Source: Janthinobacterium agaricidamnosum (GTDB lineage: Bacteria > Pseudomonadota > Gammaproteobacteria > Burkholderiales > Burkholderiaceae_D). Taken from it: DNA of 64,000 nt. The stretch is from assembly GCF_003667705.1 (NCBI RefSeq), contig NZ_CP033019.1, positions 4,588,001-4,652,000 of the forward strand, in the 5' to 3' direction. Shown piece after piece: positions 18,634-28,852 of the stretch. A program made the position numbers and the translations under genes. Every line of letters starts with the position of its first letter. Position 1 is the stretch's first letter. A model generated the notes under the pieces. That model did no database searches. It was not told where the DNA came from and saw only the letters and a list, made by a program, of their open reading frames with translations.

Positions 18634-19845
18634 ATGTCCAAGTTTCGTCTCGCTCATCTCGGCCTCGTCATGGCCGCTATCGGTTTTACCGCAGCAACTC
18701 CCGTAATCGGCCTGGGCTCGCTGGCATACGCCGCGGACACCGTGCGTGCCGAAGTGGGCAAGCCACTGCAAGAAGCGCAAAAACTCGCTAGCAGCGGCAA
18801 AAACAAGGAAGCGCTGGCCAAGCTGCGCGAAGCTGACAGCGTCGGCGGCAAGACCGCCTTTGAAAGCTACCAGATCGAGCGCGTGCGCGCCTCGGCCGCT
18901 GCCGCCGCCGGCGACAACGGCACCGCCATCAAGGCTTTTGAAGCCGTCATCAATTCCGGCCGCCTGAGCGCCGCCGAAGCTCCCAAATTCACGCAAGCGC
19001 TGGCAGGCATGTACTACCGCGCCAAGGATTGGCCGAATACCATCACCTGGATCAAACGTTCGCTGAAAGACCGCGAAGATCCACAGATGCGCGAACTGCT
19101 GATCCAGACCTACTACGTCAGCGGCAACTACGCCGAAGCGGCGAAAGAACTGCAAGCGCGCGGCGGCAACTCGGAAGCGAGCCTGCAAATGCTGGCCAAC
19201 ATCCAGTTGAAGCAAAACGACAAGGCCGGCTATGTGTCGACCCTGGAAAAACTGGCGTCGAGCTATCCGAAAACCAGCTACTGGGCCGACCTGCTGAACC
19301 GCGTTTCCGGCAAGCCTGGCTTCTCGCAACGCCTGGGCCTGGACGTCCAGCGCCTGCGCCTGGCCAACGGCCTGTTCACCAAGCCTTCCGAATACATGGA
19401 AATCAGCCAGTTGGCCTTGCAAGCAGGCAATCCTGGCGAAGCGCTGAGCATCATCGAGCAGGGCTACAAAAAAGGCGTGCTGGGCACCGGCGCCGATGCC
19501 GCCCGTCACCAGCGCCTGAAAGACCTGGCCCTGAAGACCCAGGCTGACCTGAAGGCCAACGCCGCCAAGTCGGAAGCGGAATACGTCAAGAACAAGGACG
19601 CCGACAGCTTGAGCAAGCTGGGCTTCGCCCTGGTCTACGATGGCCAGGCAGAAAAAGGCCTGGGCCTGATGAATGACGCCGTGAAGATGGGTACCGCCAA
19701 GTATCCCGAAGAAGCCAAGCTGCACCTGGGCATCGCCTACATCCACGCCGGCAAGAAAGCCAACGCATCGACCGCGCTGAAAGCCGTCAAGGGCACGGAC
19801 GGCGCGGCTGACCTGGCCCGCTACTGGGCCTTGATGAATAAATAA
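18634..19845 (+). CDS. Exported tetratricopeptide-repeat protein
   Basis: 403-residue protein with an N-terminal signal peptide (about 1-34, ending in AYA) and a helical body of TPR-like repeats: KPLQEAQKLASSGKNKEALA, then AKDWPNTITWIKRSLKDRED and YVSGNYAEAAKELQARGGNS, with further repeats toward the end (AKLHLGIAYIHAGKKANAST). It is probably periplasmic. TPR proteins are found beside TonB systems in several proteobacteria, and its position suggests a partner of the ExbBD complex, but the role is inferred. A strong terminator precedes it, so it should be made at a lower level than ExbD. Confidence 0.8.
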   Translation: MSKFRLAHLGLVMAAIGFTAATPVIGLGSLAYAADTVRAEVGKPLQEAQKLASSGKNKEALAKLREADSVGGKTAFESYQIERVRASAAAAAGDNGTAIKAFEAVINSGRLSAAEAPKFTQALAGMYYRAKDWPNTITWIKRSLKDREDPQMRELLIQTYYVSGNYAEAAKELQARGGNSEASLQMLANIQLKQNDKAGYVSTLEKLASSYPKTSYWADLLNRVSGKPGFSQRLGLDVQRLRLANGLFTKPSEYMEISQLALQAGNPGEALSIIEQGYKKGVLGTGADAARHQRLKDLALKTQADLKANAAKSEAEYVKNKDADSLSKLGFALVYDGQAEKGLGLMNDAVKMGTAKYPEEAKLHLGIAYIHAGKKANASTALKAVKGTDGAADLARYWALMNK

Positions 19846-19894
19846 GATAATATCCCCAGGATATTGTCGGGCAGCTAGTCAATTGCCCATCACT

Positions 19895-19930
19895 AAAGCG
19901 TTGCCGGCACCCTTGCCGGCAACGCTTTTT
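19895..19930 (+). terminator. Intrinsic terminator after the TPR gene
   Basis: Perfect 14-bp stem AAAGCGTTGCCGGC (19895-19908) / GCCGGCAACGCTTT (19915-19928), loop ACCCTT, running into five T. It ends the tonB-exb cluster; the AAA on the left arm allows some action on the other strand. Confidence 0.9.
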
Positions 19931-19995
19931 ATCATTTCAGCAGGGAAATTACCCGTGCGGCCGCCCTGCCGGGTGTGCATCCCTGAAACAGTCCG

Positions 19996-20001
19996 TATAA
20001 T
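19996..20001 (+). promoter_or_regulatory. Candidate -10 box of ribF operon
   Basis: Perfect TATAAT 34 nt before the ribF ATG, just after the upstream terminator. No clear -35 hexamer is seen. Confidence 0.4.
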
Positions 20002-20034
20002 CCCCCTTTTGGCACAGTTTTTCATCAGATTCCT

Positions 20035-21006
20035 ATGAAGGTATTCCGCGGACTTCCCAATGCCCAGGCACGAGCGCCTTGCGCTCTGACCATCGGCAAT
20101 TTTGACGGTGTCCACATCGGCCATCAGGCCTTGCTGGCGCGCGTGCGCGAAGCTGCCACTGAACTCGGCATCGAAGCGGCCGTGATGACGTTCGAACCGC
20201 ACCCGCGCGAATTCTTCGCGCAACGCGCAGGCGACCTGACGAAGGCGCCGCAGCGCATCGCCAACCTGCGCGACAAGCTGCAGTCGCTGGATGACGCCGG
20301 CATCGACCGGGTCGTCGTCGAGCACTTCAGCGCCCAGTTCGCCGCCCTGACGCCGCAGGAATTCACGGAAAAAGTCCTCGTCGACGGCCTGCACGTGAAA
20401 TGGCTGATGGTCGGCGACGACTTTTGCTATGGTGCCCGGCGCGCCGGCGACGTCGCCATGCTGCAGGAAGCGGGCCGCGAATACGGTTTCCACGTAGAAA
20501 CTTTACCGACGGTGATGAATGGCAGCACGCGCATCTCCTCGTCGGCCGTGCGCCTGGCCCTGGCCGCCGGCGATTTCCCGCTGGCCACGCAGCTACTGGG
20601 CCATCCGTACGCCATATCCGGCCACGTCATCCACGGCCAGAAGCTGGGCCGCACCCTCGGTTTCCCCACCCTGAACCTGCGCGTGGCGCACCGCCCCGCC
20701 CTGTCCGGCATCTTCATCGTGCAAGTACACGGCCTGGGACCACTACCGCTGCCCGCCGTGGCCAGCCTCGGCGTGCGCCCCACCGTCGACGACAGCGGCC
20801 GCGTCTTGCTGGAAGTGCATCTGTTTGATTTCAATCAATCCTGCTACGGCAAGCTGGTACGCGTGGAATTCCTGCAAAAGCTGCGCGACGAAGAAAAGTA
20901 CGACGACTTGCCCACCCTGACGGCCGCCATCGAGCGCGACTCGAACCAGGCGCGCGCCTATTTTGAACAGCGCAGCGGCGCCATTACCGCCACCGACCGA
21001 ATTTGA
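20035..21006 (+). CDS. ribF: Bifunctional riboflavin kinase / FMN adenylyltransferase
   Basis: Makes FMN and then FAD from riboflavin; 323 residues, typical. The N-terminal nucleotidyltransferase domain starts with [16 protein letters not shown], holding the HxGH-type motif His27-His30, and includes [14 protein letters not shown]. The C-terminal riboflavin kinase domain has [11 protein letters not shown] (about 206-216) and [11 protein letters not shown]. It leads the classical ribF-ileS-lspA order seen in many proteobacteria. Confidence 0.96.
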   Translation: MKVFRGLPNAQARAPCALTIGNFDGVHIGHQALLARVREAATELGIEAAVMTFEPHPREFFAQRAGDLTKAPQRIANLRDKLQSLDDAGIDRVVVEHFSAQFAALTPQEFTEKVLVDGLHVKWLMVGDDFCYGARRAGDVAMLQEAGREYGFHVETLPTVMNGSTRISSSAVRLALAAGDFPLATQLLGHPYAISGHVIHGQKLGRTLGFPTLNLRVAHRPALSGIFIVQVHGLGPLPLPAVASLGVRPTVDDSGRVLLEVHLFDFNQSCYGKLVRVEFLQKLRDEEKYDDLPTLTAAIERDSNQARAYFEQRSGAITATDRI

Positions 21007-21073
21007 CGCCGGCCAACTCCGTCGCCTGGCGGCTCCTGCCGCCGCAAACCATTCAATATCATTAAAGAAGACT

Positions 21074-23974
21074 ATGTCCGATCAAAACAAGCCAGCCACG
21101 CCCAAGCAAAACAAGAAGCCTGAAAGCAAATACCCGGTCAACATGACGGAAACCCCATTCCCGATGCGCGGCGACATGGCCAAGCGCGAGCCGCAATGGG
21201 TACAGCAATGGCAAGACAAGAAGATTTACGAGCGCGTGCGCAAGGCTGCCGCCGGGCGTCCGAAATTCATCCTGCATGACGGCCCGCCGTACGCGAATGG
21301 CGACATCCACCTGGGCCACGCCGTCAACAAGATCCTGAAGGACATGGTCGTCAAGTCGCGCTCGCTGGCCGGCTTCGACGCGCCGTATGTACCGGGCTGG
21401 GATTGCCACGGCATGCCGATCGAGATCCAGATCGAAAAACTGCACGGCAAGAACCTGCCGACGGCTGAAGTGCTGGAAAAGGCCCGCGCCTACGCCAACG
21501 TGCAGGTCGAGCGCCAGAAGAAGGACTTTATTCGCCTGGGCGTGCTGGGCGAATGGGACAACCCGTATCTGACCATGGCGCACGGCAATGAAGCCGACGA
21601 ACTGCGCGCGCTGGGCAAGCTGCTGGAAAAAGGCTATGTCTACCGCGGCCTGAAACCGGTCAACTGGTGTTTTGACTGCCAGTCGGCGCTGGCGGAAGCT
21701 GAAATCGAATACGAAAACAAACGCGACCCGGCCATCGATGTCGGCTTCAAGTTCGCCCAATTCGACAAGCTGGCCAAGGCTTTCAATCTGCCGACACTGC
21801 CGACCGAAAATGGCTTCGTCGTCATCTGGACGACGACCCCGTGGACCATCCCGTCGAACCAGGCACTGAACGTCCATCCTGAATTGACATACGCACTGGT
21901 CGAAACCTCGCGCGACGGCAAGCCCTTGCTGCTGATCCTGGCGCAAGACCTGGTCGAATCGAGCCTGGCGCGCTTCAAGCTCGAAGGCACGACGATCGCC
22001 ACCTGCGACGGAGCCGCGCTGGAAGGCATCAGCTTCCGCCATCCGCTGCACGCGTCGCACGCTTTCTACGACCGCCTGTCGCCGATGTACCTGGCCGATT
22101 ACGTGACCGCCGAAAGCGGCACGGGCGTGGTGCACTCGGCGCCCGCGTATGGCGTGGACGACTTCATCTCGTGCAAGGCGCACGGCATGAAGGACGACGA
22201 CATCATCAAGCCCGTCATGGGCGACGGCAATTACGTTTCGACGCTGCCCCTGTTCGGCGGCATGAGCATCTGGGACGCTTCGAAGCCGATCTGCGCCGCC
22301 CTGAAAGAAGCGGGCGCCCTGTTCGAAGTCAAGATGTTCGACCACAGCTACATGCATTGCTGGCGTCACAAAAAGCCTGTGATCTACCGCGCCACCTCGC
22401 AGTGGTTCGCCGGCATGGACGTGACGCCGAAGGACGGCGGCGCCACCCTGCGCGAGACGGCCTTGAAAGGCATCGCCGACACCGAGTTCTTCCCGGACTG
22501 GGGCCAGGCGCGCCTGCACGGCATGATCGCCAACCGTCCCGACTGGACCCTGTCGCGCCAGCGCCAGTGGGGCGTGCCGATGGCCTTCATCGTGCACAAG
22601 GAAACGGGCGACCTGCATCCGCGCACGCCGGAACTGCTGGAGCAAGTGGCCAAGCTGATCGAAAAGAACGGCATCGAGGCATGGCAGGCGCTGGACCTGA
22701 AAGACCTGATCGGCGACGAAGCGGCCATCTACGCCAAGAACAAGGATACCCTGGACGTGTGGTTCGATTCCGGCGCCACGCACCAGACGGTGCTGGGCGG
22801 CCCGCAAGGCCACGGTTCGCACTCGACGCAGCTGCAATTCCCGGCCGACCTGTACCTGGAAGGCTCGGACCAGCATCGCGGCTGGTTCCACTCGTCGCTG
22901 CTCGTGTCGTCGATGCTGAACGGCCGTCCGCCGTACAAGGCCCTGCTGACGCACGGCTTCACGGTCGACGGCGAAGGCAAGAAGATGTCGAAGTCGCTGG
23001 GCAACACGCTGGCGCCGCAAAAGATTTCGGACACCCTGGGCGCGGACATCCTGCGCCTGTGGATCGCTTCGACCGACTACACGGGCGAGCTGTCGATCTC
23101 CGATGAAATCCTCAAACGCGTGACGGAATCGTACCGCCGCATCCGCAACACCCTGCGCTTCCTGCTGGCGAACACATCGGACTTCAATCCGGCCACGGAC
23201 GCCGTGCCGGTGGCGGAGATGTTCGAAATCGACCGCTATGCGCTGGCCAACATGGCATCGCTGCAGCAGCAGATCGAGAACAACTATGCGCGCTACGAGT
23301 TCCACCCCGTCGTGTCGAAGCTGCAGACGTACTGCTCGGAAGACCTGGGCGGCTTCTACCTGGACATCCTGAAGGACCGTCTGTACACCTCCGGTTTAAC
23401 GTCGCACGCGCGCCGTTCGGCGCAGACGGCCCTGTGGCACATCACGCAAAGCCTGCTGCGCCTGATGGCCCCGGCCCTGTCGTTCACGGCCGAAGAAGCA
23501 TGGGCAGTCTTCGCCGGCGCGGATGCATATGCCGCCAGCGATGAAACCATCTTCACGCAAACCTGGTGGCAGCTGCCGGAAGTGTCGGACGCGGCCGACC
23601 TGCTGGAGAAATACACGGCCCTGCGCGCCGTGCGCACGGACGTCACCAAACAGCTGGAAGACTTGCGCACCTCGGGCGCCATCGGTTCCTCGCTGCAGGC
23701 AGAACTGACGATCAAGGCCGCGCCGATGAAGTACAAGCTGTTGACCACCCTGGGCGACGACTTGAAGTTCGTCTTCATCACCTCGCAGGCCACGGTGGCC
23801 GAAGTGCTTGAGGAAGCGGCCGAGGAAGTGGTCGTGGCAGCGTCGACGGCGCCGAAATGCGAGCGCTGCTGGCACTACCGCGCGGACGTGGGCACGGACG
23901 CCGCGCATGCTACCCTGTGCGGCCGCTGCGTCAGCAACCTGTTTGGCGCGGGCGAGAAACGCCGCTTCGCCTAA
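21074..23974 (+). CDS. ileS: Isoleucyl-tRNA synthetase
   Basis: Class I synthetase of 966 residues, normal for the bacterial type. The HIGH box is HLGH (His79-His82) in [18 protein letters not shown]; the KMSKS box is at about residues 636-641 (KKMSKSLGN). The editing domain includes [14 protein letters not shown]-terminal zinc knuckle is visible as KCERCWHY and CGRC. I use ATG 21074, preceded by AAAGAAG, instead of an earlier in-frame start that would overlap ribF. Confidence 0.97.
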   Translation: MSDQNKPATPKQNKKPESKYPVNMTETPFPMRGDMAKREPQWVQQWQDKKIYERVRKAAAGRPKFILHDGPPYANGDIHLGHAVNKILKDMVVKSRSLAGFDAPYVPGWDCHGMPIEIQIEKLHGKNLPTAEVLEKARAYANVQVERQKKDFIRLGVLGEWDNPYLTMAHGNEADELRALGKLLEKGYVYRGLKPVNWCFDCQSALAEAEIEYENKRDPAIDVGFKFAQFDKLAKAFNLPTLPTENGFVVIWTTTPWTIPSNQALNVHPELTYALVETSRDGKPLLLILAQDLVESSLARFKLEGTTIATCDGAALEGISFRHPLHASHAFYDRLSPMYLADYVTAESGTGVVHSAPAYGVDDFISCKAHGMKDDDIIKPVMGDGNYVSTLPLFGGMSIWDASKPICAALKEAGALFEVKMFDHSYMHCWRHKKPVIYRATSQWFAGMDVTPKDGGATLRETALKGIADTEFFPDWGQARLHGMIANRPDWTLSRQRQWGVPMAFIVHKETGDLHPRTPELLEQVAKLIEKNGIEAWQALDLKDLIGDEAAIYAKNKDTLDVWFDSGATHQTVLGGPQGHGSHSTQLQFPADLYLEGSDQHRGWFHSSLLVSSMLNGRPPYKALLTHGFTVDGEGKKMSKSLGNTLAPQKISDTLGADILRLWIASTDYTGELSISDEILKRVTESYRRIRNTLRFLLANTSDFNPATDAVPVAEMFEIDRYALANMASLQQQIENNYARYEFHPVVSKLQTYCSEDLGGFYLDILKDRLYTSGLTSHARRSAQTALWHITQSLLRLMAPALSFTAEEAWAVFAGADAYAASDETIFTQTWWQLPEVSDAADLLEKYTALRAVRTDVTKQLEDLRTSGAIGSSLQAELTIKAAPMKYKLLTTLGDDLKFVFITSQATVAEVLEEAAEEVVVAASTAPKCERCWHYRADVGTDAAHATLCGRCVSNLFGAGEKRRFA

Positions 23975-24109
23975 CAACGTCGTCAAAATCTACTGCGCGT
24001 CGCGATTTGCGGCCTGCGATGCTCGCTGTACTAAAGTACAGCTGCGCGTCTCGGGCCAACGGGGGCGCCGAGCCTCGCTGCCGCTCGCTACGATTTTGCC
24101 CGTCGTTGT
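23975..24109. repeat. Imperfect palindromic element between ileS and lspA
   Basis: About 135 bases. The ends match in inverted orientation (ACAACG...CAAAATC on the left, GATTTTG...CGTTGT on the right). The centre is a perfect palindrome GCTGTACT-aa-AGTACAGC (24025-24042). The flanks between are partly complementary and GC-rich. It looks like a dispersed intergenic repeat, not a coding region. Confidence 0.6.
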
Positions 24110-24169
24110 ATGCTATGAGTCCAACCGCCGCCTGCTGCCAGGCGGCGGCTTTATCTTCCCTGGAAAAAT

Positions 24170-24679
24170 ATGGCCACTAAAAACCGTTTTTCATCGAAAT
24201 CGTCCTCCTCGGCGTCGCTCGTGCCCTGGCTGGGCATCGCCGCCATCGTCATCCTGTTCGACCAGATCACCAAGATCACGATCCTGAAGACCTTCCGCTA
24301 CGCGCAAGAGATGGTCATCACCTCGTATTTCAACCTGGTGCTCGCGTATAACAAGGGCGCCGCGTTCAGCTTCCTGTCCGACCAGGGCGGCTGGCAGCGC
24401 TATTTCTTCACCGGCATCGCCCTGGCGGCCGCCATCTACATCATCTATCTGCTGAAAAAGCACGCCGGCCAGCGCATGTTCTGCTGGGCCCTGGCGCTGA
24501 TCCTCGGCGGCGCGCTGGGCAACGCCATCGACCGCCTGGTGTACGGTCACGTGGTCGATTTCCTCGACTTCCACTGGAAAAGCTGGGGCCATTTCCCCGC
24601 TTTCAATATCGCCGACAGCGCCATCTGCATCGGCGCGGCCCTGTTCATCATCGATGAACTGCGCCGGGTAAACAAATAA
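24170..24679 (+). CDS. lspA: Lipoprotein signal peptidase (signal peptidase II)
   Basis: Inner-membrane aspartyl protease of 169 residues that removes signal peptides from prolipoproteins. Four membrane helices are visible. The catalytic aspartates are Asp121 in [11 protein letters not shown] and Asp149 in [11 protein letters not shown]; the conserved [13 protein letters not shown] block is at about 57-69. A Ser/Lys-rich N-terminal tail (residues 1-16) precedes the first helix. Third gene of ribF-ileS-lspA, separated from ileS by the palindromic element. Confidence 0.96.
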   Translation: MATKNRFSSKSSSSASLVPWLGIAAIVILFDQITKITILKTFRYAQEMVITSYFNLVLAYNKGAAFSFLSDQGGWQRYFFTGIALAAAIYIIYLLKKHAGQRMFCWALALILGGALGNAIDRLVYGHVVDFLDFHWKSWGHFPAFNIADSAICIGAALFIIDELRRVNK

Positions 24680-24696
24680 ACACGCGGGAGAACGGC

Positions 24697-25917
24697 ATGG
24701 AATTGTCCGGCAAAAAAATCGTCCTGGGACTTTCGGGCGGCGTCGCCTGCTACAAGGCGGCGGAACTGTGCCGCGCGCTGACGAAGGCCGGCGCCTCGGT
24801 GCAGGTGGTCATGACGGATGCCGCCAGCCACTTCATCACGGCCGTGACCATGCAGGCGCTGTCCGGCCACCCCGTGCACACGAGCCAGTGGGATGCGCGC
24901 ATAGACAACAACATGGCGCATATCGATTTGACGCGCCACGCGGACGCCATCCTGATCGCGCCGTGCTCGGCCGATTTTCTGCGTAAACTCGCCCATGGCG
25001 TGTGCGACGACCTGCTGTCGACCCTGTGCCTGGCCCGTCCCTCCCACCTGCCCTTGCTCGTGGCGCCGGCCATGAACGTGGAAATGTGGCAGAACCCCGC
25101 CACGCAGCGCAATGTGCAGCAGCTGCGCGACGACGGCATCACCCTGTTCGGCCCGGCCGCCGGCGAACAGGCGTGCGGCGAAGTTGGCCTGGGCCGCATG
25201 CTGGAGCCGGAACAGCTCTTGACGGAGCTGATCGCCGCCTTCCAGCCGAAAGTCCTGGCGGGCAAGCGCGTGCTGGTCACGGCCGGCCCCACGTTTGAAG
25301 CCATCGACCCCGTGCGCGGCATCACCAATCTGTCCTCGGGCAAGATGGGCTATGCGGTGGCGCGCGCGGCGCGCGAAGCGGGCGCCGAGGTGCTGCTCAT
25401 TTCCGGCCCGACGGCCCTGGACGCGCCATTCGGCGTGCGCCGCATCGACGTGCAAAGCGCGCAGCAGATGCATGATGCGGTACTGGCCCACGTCGACGGC
25501 CAGCATGTCTTCGTCGCCGTGGCCGCTGTGGCAGACTGGCGCGTGGCCAACGCCAGCGACCAGAAGATGAAAAAGCAGGCCGACGGCTCCGTGCCCGAAC
25601 TGCAGTTCGTGCAAAATCCCGACATCCTGGCCACCGTGGCGGCGCGCACCAACCTGGCCGGCTATCCGTACTGCGTGGGCTTTGCCGCCGAATCGGAAAA
25701 CCTCGTGGAATTCGGCTCGGTCAAGCGCGAGAAAAAAGGCATTCCCCTGCTGGTCGGCAATATCGGCCAGAACACGTTTGGCCAGGACGACAACACCATC
25801 ATCCTGTTCGACGAGGAAGGCCATACCGTGCTGCCGCGCGCCTCGAAACTGAACCTGGCGCGCCAGCTGATTTCGGAAATCTCGAAGCGGATCGCCAGGA
25901 ATTCACTGCTCAAATAA
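24697..25917 (+). CDS. coaBC: Bifunctional phosphopantothenoylcysteine decarboxylase / phosphopantothenate-cysteine ligase
   Basis: Two successive steps of coenzyme A synthesis in one 406-residue protein. The N-terminal CoaC flavoprotein domain has [29 protein letters not shown] and [14 protein letters not shown]; the C-terminal CoaB ligase domain has [20 protein letters not shown] (about residues 192-211) and SGKMGYA. It begins 17 nt after lspA and is followed by dut, an order common in proteobacteria. Confidence 0.96.
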   Translation: MELSGKKIVLGLSGGVACYKAAELCRALTKAGASVQVVMTDAASHFITAVTMQALSGHPVHTSQWDARIDNNMAHIDLTRHADAILIAPCSADFLRKLAHGVCDDLLSTLCLARPSHLPLLVAPAMNVEMWQNPATQRNVQQLRDDGITLFGPAAGEQACGEVGLGRMLEPEQLLTELIAAFQPKVLAGKRVLVTAGPTFEAIDPVRGITNLSSGKMGYAVARAAREAGAEVLLISGPTALDAPFGVRRIDVQSAQQMHDAVLAHVDGQHVFVAVAAVADWRVANASDQKMKKQADGSVPELQFVQNPDILATVAARTNLAGYPYCVGFAAESENLVEFGSVKREKKGIPLLVGNIGQNTFGQDDNTIILFDEEGHTVLPRASKLNLARQLISEISKRIARNSLLK

Positions 25918-25942
25918 TCACTTTCTAAACGACTTAGCTTCA

Positions 25943-26392
25943 ATGAAAAATATCGACATCAAGATCCTCGACGCCCGCATGCAAGAACTGCTGCCGGCCT
26001 ACGCCACGCCGGGCAGCGCGGGACTCGACCTGCGCGCCTGCATAACCGAGCCCATCACCATCGAAGCCGGCCAGACCGTGCTCATTCCCACCGGCCTGGC
26101 CATCCACATCGGCGACCCGTCGTATGCGGCCATGATTTTGCCGCGCAGCGGCATGGGCCACAAAAACGGCATCGTATTGGGGAATCTGGTAGGCTTGATC
26201 GACTCCGATTACCAGGGCCAGCTGATGGTATCGACCTGGAACCGGGGCCAGAGCGCATTCACGCTCAATCCCATGGAACGCCTGGCGCAGCTGATTATCG
26301 TGCCGGTGCTGCAAGTGGGCTTTAACGTCGTCGAGGAATTCGGCGACAGCGAACGCGGTGTTGGCGGTTTCGGCAGCACCGGCAAACATTAA
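25943..26392 (+). CDS. dut: dUTP diphosphatase
   Basis: Trimeric dUTPase of 149 residues that keeps uracil out of DNA and supplies dUMP. The five family motifs are visible: [44 protein letters not shown] and the C-terminal [10 protein letters not shown]. It lies 25 nt downstream of coaBC in the same operon. Confidence 0.97.
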   Translation: MKNIDIKILDARMQELLPAYATPGSAGLDLRACITEPITIEAGQTVLIPTGLAIHIGDPSYAAMILPRSGMGHKNGIVLGNLVGLIDSDYQGQLMVSTWNRGQSAFTLNPMERLAQLIIVPVLQVGFNVVEEFGDSERGVGGFGSTGKH

Positions 26393-26404
26393 GGATTGAC
26401 ACTT

Positions 26405-27508
26405 ATGCCAGGTTTCCGCCATCTGATCCCAGCCCCAACCTCGCTGCGCCGACTGGCCACTCCCCTCCTGTTGGCCGGCGCGGCCATTCTGGCCGGCTGC
26501 ACCACGCCGGCGACGAATGTCAGCGGCCCGTTCAACGTCGTGCCGGCGCCCGATGCGCCCGCACCGACGGCGCAGCAAAAGGCGGCGCAGGAAGAACTGG
26601 TGAAGATGGTGGCGCTGCAGGACCGCCTGTCGAAAGTGTCGGCGCCCCTGCTGATCAATAATGCGGACCTGTGCAAGACGTATGCGCGCAACCTGCTGGG
26701 CTTCACGGCGCAGAACAAGTATTCCTACCCCGGCATCTATGCCGACGCGGCGCAGGCGGCCCTCGGCTACGGCGAGCAGATGCAGGTGTCCGGCGTCTTG
26801 CCGGGCAGCGGCGCCGCGCGCGCCGGCTTGCGCAAGGGCGACGGCTTGCTGGCCGCCGAAGGCAAGCCGCTGCCGGCCGGCCCGAAAGCGGAAGGCCCGT
26901 TCGGCGCCATCGTCGGCCCGCTGGCCTCGAAAAGCGCGAGCCTGAACATGACCATCGCCCGCGACGGCCAGCAGCAAGACCTCAAAATTCCCGTCACGCG
27001 CGCCTGCGCCTTCCGCGTCGCCCTGGGCAATGCGGACAATATCAACGCGTATTCGGACGGTTCGCGCATCATGCTCACGCGCGGCATGGTCAATGCGGCG
27101 CAAAACGATGAAGGCATCGCCTTCGTCATCGCCCGCGAAATGGCGCACAACATCCTCGACCACGCGCGCAGCCAGCGCACGGCGGGTACGGCCGGCAGCA
27201 TCATCGACAGCCTGGGCGCCGTGCAGCCCGACGTGTCGATGCTGACGGGCGCCGCCGGCATCAAGGCCATGCCGCAGGAACTCGACGTGCAAGCCGACAC
27301 CCTGGCCATCTATCTGCTGGCGCGCGCCGGCTACAATGTCGACAACGCGGCCCGCTTCTGGCAGCGCCTGGCCACGCAAGTGCCGGCCACGGTCGCCAAC
27401 GGCTACACGGCCCTGCACCCGGGCACCAACTCGCGCATGGCGGCGATCAACCGCGCCGTCACTGACGTGCGCGCCAAGCAGGCGGCGAAGAAACCGCTCA
27501 AGCCTTAA
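26405..27508 (+). CDS. M48-family-like lipoprotein with PDZ segment and altered zinc site
   Basis: 367-residue predicted lipoprotein: signal peptide with lipobox ILAGC (Cys32), a PDZ-like part (about 130-200; GVLPGSGAARAGLRKGDGLL) and an M48 metallopeptidase domain. The family HExxH motif is R244-E-M-A-H248: the first zinc-binding His is Arg, encoded by CGC where CAC would give His. The third ligand, Glu in ExxAD, appears as Asp294 in DVQAD. Two of three ligands are therefore changed, so the protein may be inactive or bind metal differently. It starts 12 nt after dut; the ATG is preceded by AAGGATTGAC. Confidence 0.8.
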   Translation: MPGFRHLIPAPTSLRRLATPLLLAGAAILAGCTTPATNVSGPFNVVPAPDAPAPTAQQKAAQEELVKMVALQDRLSKVSAPLLINNADLCKTYARNLLGFTAQNKYSYPGIYADAAQAALGYGEQMQVSGVLPGSGAARAGLRKGDGLLAAEGKPLPAGPKAEGPFGAIVGPLASKSASLNMTIARDGQQQDLKIPVTRACAFRVALGNADNINAYSDGSRIMLTRGMVNAAQNDEGIAFVIAREMAHNILDHARSQRTAGTAGSIIDSLGAVQPDVSMLTGAAGIKAMPQELDVQADTLAIYLLARAGYNVDNAARFWQRLATQVPATVANGYTALHPGTNSRMAAINRAVTDVRAKQAAKKPLKP

Positions 27509-27516
27509 ACGCCAAA

Positions 27517-27548
27517 GGCGCCTGATGCAGCAGGTTTGCTCAGGCGCC
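27517..27548. terminator. Hairpin between the convergent M48-like gene and the small ORF
   Basis: Perfect 9-bp stem GGCGCCTGA (27517-27525) / TCAGGCGCC (27540-27548). No clear T-run follows on the plus strand; TTTGGCGTTT follows on the minus strand. The right arm includes the stop codon of the small ORF. Confidence 0.4.
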
Positions 27549-27680
27549 CGGGAAGTTCGGGAAGTAGGTGCCCATGACCCAGGTCAGAGCGCCGCAAAAT
27601 ACCACCGCCAGGAACAGGGCGATGAGCAGTTTGCCAAACTTGGGGATGCCGTCATCTTGCGTCTTTTGGTCGTTCGACAT
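27540..27680 (-). CDS. Small single-helix membrane protein, 46 residues
   Basis: The reading frame starts MSNDQKTQDDGIPKFGK, then one hydrophobic helix of about 20 residues (LLIALFLAVVFCGALTWVMG), and ends TYFPNFPGA. A GGAGAG ribosome site sits about 6 nt upstream of the ATG, which makes expression likely. I recognise no family. It is convergent with the M48-like gene and divergent from the xdhC-like gene, so it has its own transcription unit. The charged N-terminus and the helix suggest an N-in inner-membrane protein, perhaps a small subunit of a membrane complex; this is inference. Confidence 0.6.
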   Translation of the reverse strand: MSNDQKTQDDGIPKFGKLLIALFLAVVFCGALTWVMGTYFPNFPGA

Positions 27681-27778
27681 GAAAACTCTCCGCAGGCTGT
27701 TGGAGAGCGTAGTATAGCCACAATATTGAAGAATATTCCATACTTTGCCGCCTGCCTGCGGCTTTCCTTCCGCGCCTC

Positions 27779-28786
27779 ATGGACAGCATCGACCTTGAAG
27801 TTCTGAAAACCAGCGCCGCCTGGCTCGCCGCCGGGCACCGCTGCGAACTCGTCACCGTCATCAAGACCTGGGGCTCCAGCCCCCGTCCCGTGGGCGCCAC
27901 CCTGGCCATCTGCGACGACGGCACGGTGGTCGGCTCCGTCTCCGGCGGCTGCATCGAGGATGACTTGATCGACACCGTGCGCGTGCACGGCATCGTGCGC
28001 ACCTTGCCGGAAATCGTCAGCTACGGCATCAGCGCCGACGAGGCGCACCGCTTCGGCCTGCCCTGCGGCGGCACCATCGAACTGGCCATCGAGCCGCTGC
28101 ACGCGGACAGCAAGGTGGCCGAACTGCTGGCACGCCTGGAAGCGCATGAACTCGTCGAGCGCCGCCTCGACCTGCACAGCGGCGCCGTCACCCTGCAGCG
28201 CGCCACGCCGGGCGCCGTGCTGGCCCTGGAAGGCGCGGTGCTCACCACGCAGCACGGCCCGCGCTGGCGATTGCTGATCATCGGCGCCAGCCAGCTGTCG
28301 CGCTTCGTGGCGCAGATCGCCACGGCCATGGATTACCACGTCATCGTCTGCGACCCGCGCGAGGAATACCGGGGCGGCTGGAACGTACCGGGCGTGCCCC
28401 TGCTGCACGCCATGCCGGACGACCTGGTGCTGGAATTAAAACTCGACAGCCGCAGCGCCGTCGTCGCCCTCACGCACGACCCCAAGCTCGACGACCTGGC
28501 CCTGATGGAAGCATTGAAATCGCCGGCTTTTTATGTCGGCGCCATCGGCTCGCGCGCGAATAACGCCAAGCGCCGCGAACGGCTGCTGCAGTTCGACGTC
28601 AGCGCCGAGCAGCTGGCGCGCCTGCATGGCCCCATCGGCCTGTACATCGGCAGCAAGACGCCGGCCGAAATCGCCATTTCCATCCTGGCCGAACTGACGG
28701 CCGTGAAAAATGGCGTGCCCGACGCGCTGCAGATCCATCACGCGGCGGCCCTGAGTCCGCCCACCACCGATATCTGCGCCCGCTAA
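27779..28786 (+). CDS. xdhC: XdhC/CoxI family protein
   Basis: 335-residue member of the family that helps mature molybdenum enzymes such as xanthine dehydrogenase by handling the molybdenum cofactor. The N-terminal XdhC_CoxI block has ELVTVIKTWGSSPRPVGATL and GSVSGGCIEDDLID with the conserved Cys. The C-terminal Rossmann part has LLIIGASQLSRFVAQIATAM and FYVGAIGSRANN. No xdhA, xdhB or other molybdoenzyme gene is in the window, so its client is unknown. Confidence 0.88.
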   Translation: MDSIDLEVLKTSAAWLAAGHRCELVTVIKTWGSSPRPVGATLAICDDGTVVGSVSGGCIEDDLIDTVRVHGIVRTLPEIVSYGISADEAHRFGLPCGGTIELAIEPLHADSKVAELLARLEAHELVERRLDLHSGAVTLQRATPGAVLALEGAVLTTQHGPRWRLLIIGASQLSRFVAQIATAMDYHVIVCDPREEYRGGWNVPGVPLLHAMPDDLVLELKLDSRSAVVALTHDPKLDDLALMEALKSPAFYVGAIGSRANNAKRRERLLQFDVSAEQLARLHGPIGLYIGSKTPAEIAISILAELTAVKNGVPDALQIHHAAALSPPTTDICAR

Positions 28787-28852
28787 GGACCGCAGCAAGA
28801 AACGCGGTGCGCCGGCGGCGCGCCCCTGCTACCTTCACTGAATTTGGCCACC

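Noticed and set aside
21062..23305. 747-codon open frame on the minus strand
   Set aside because: Antisense to ileS, no family features.
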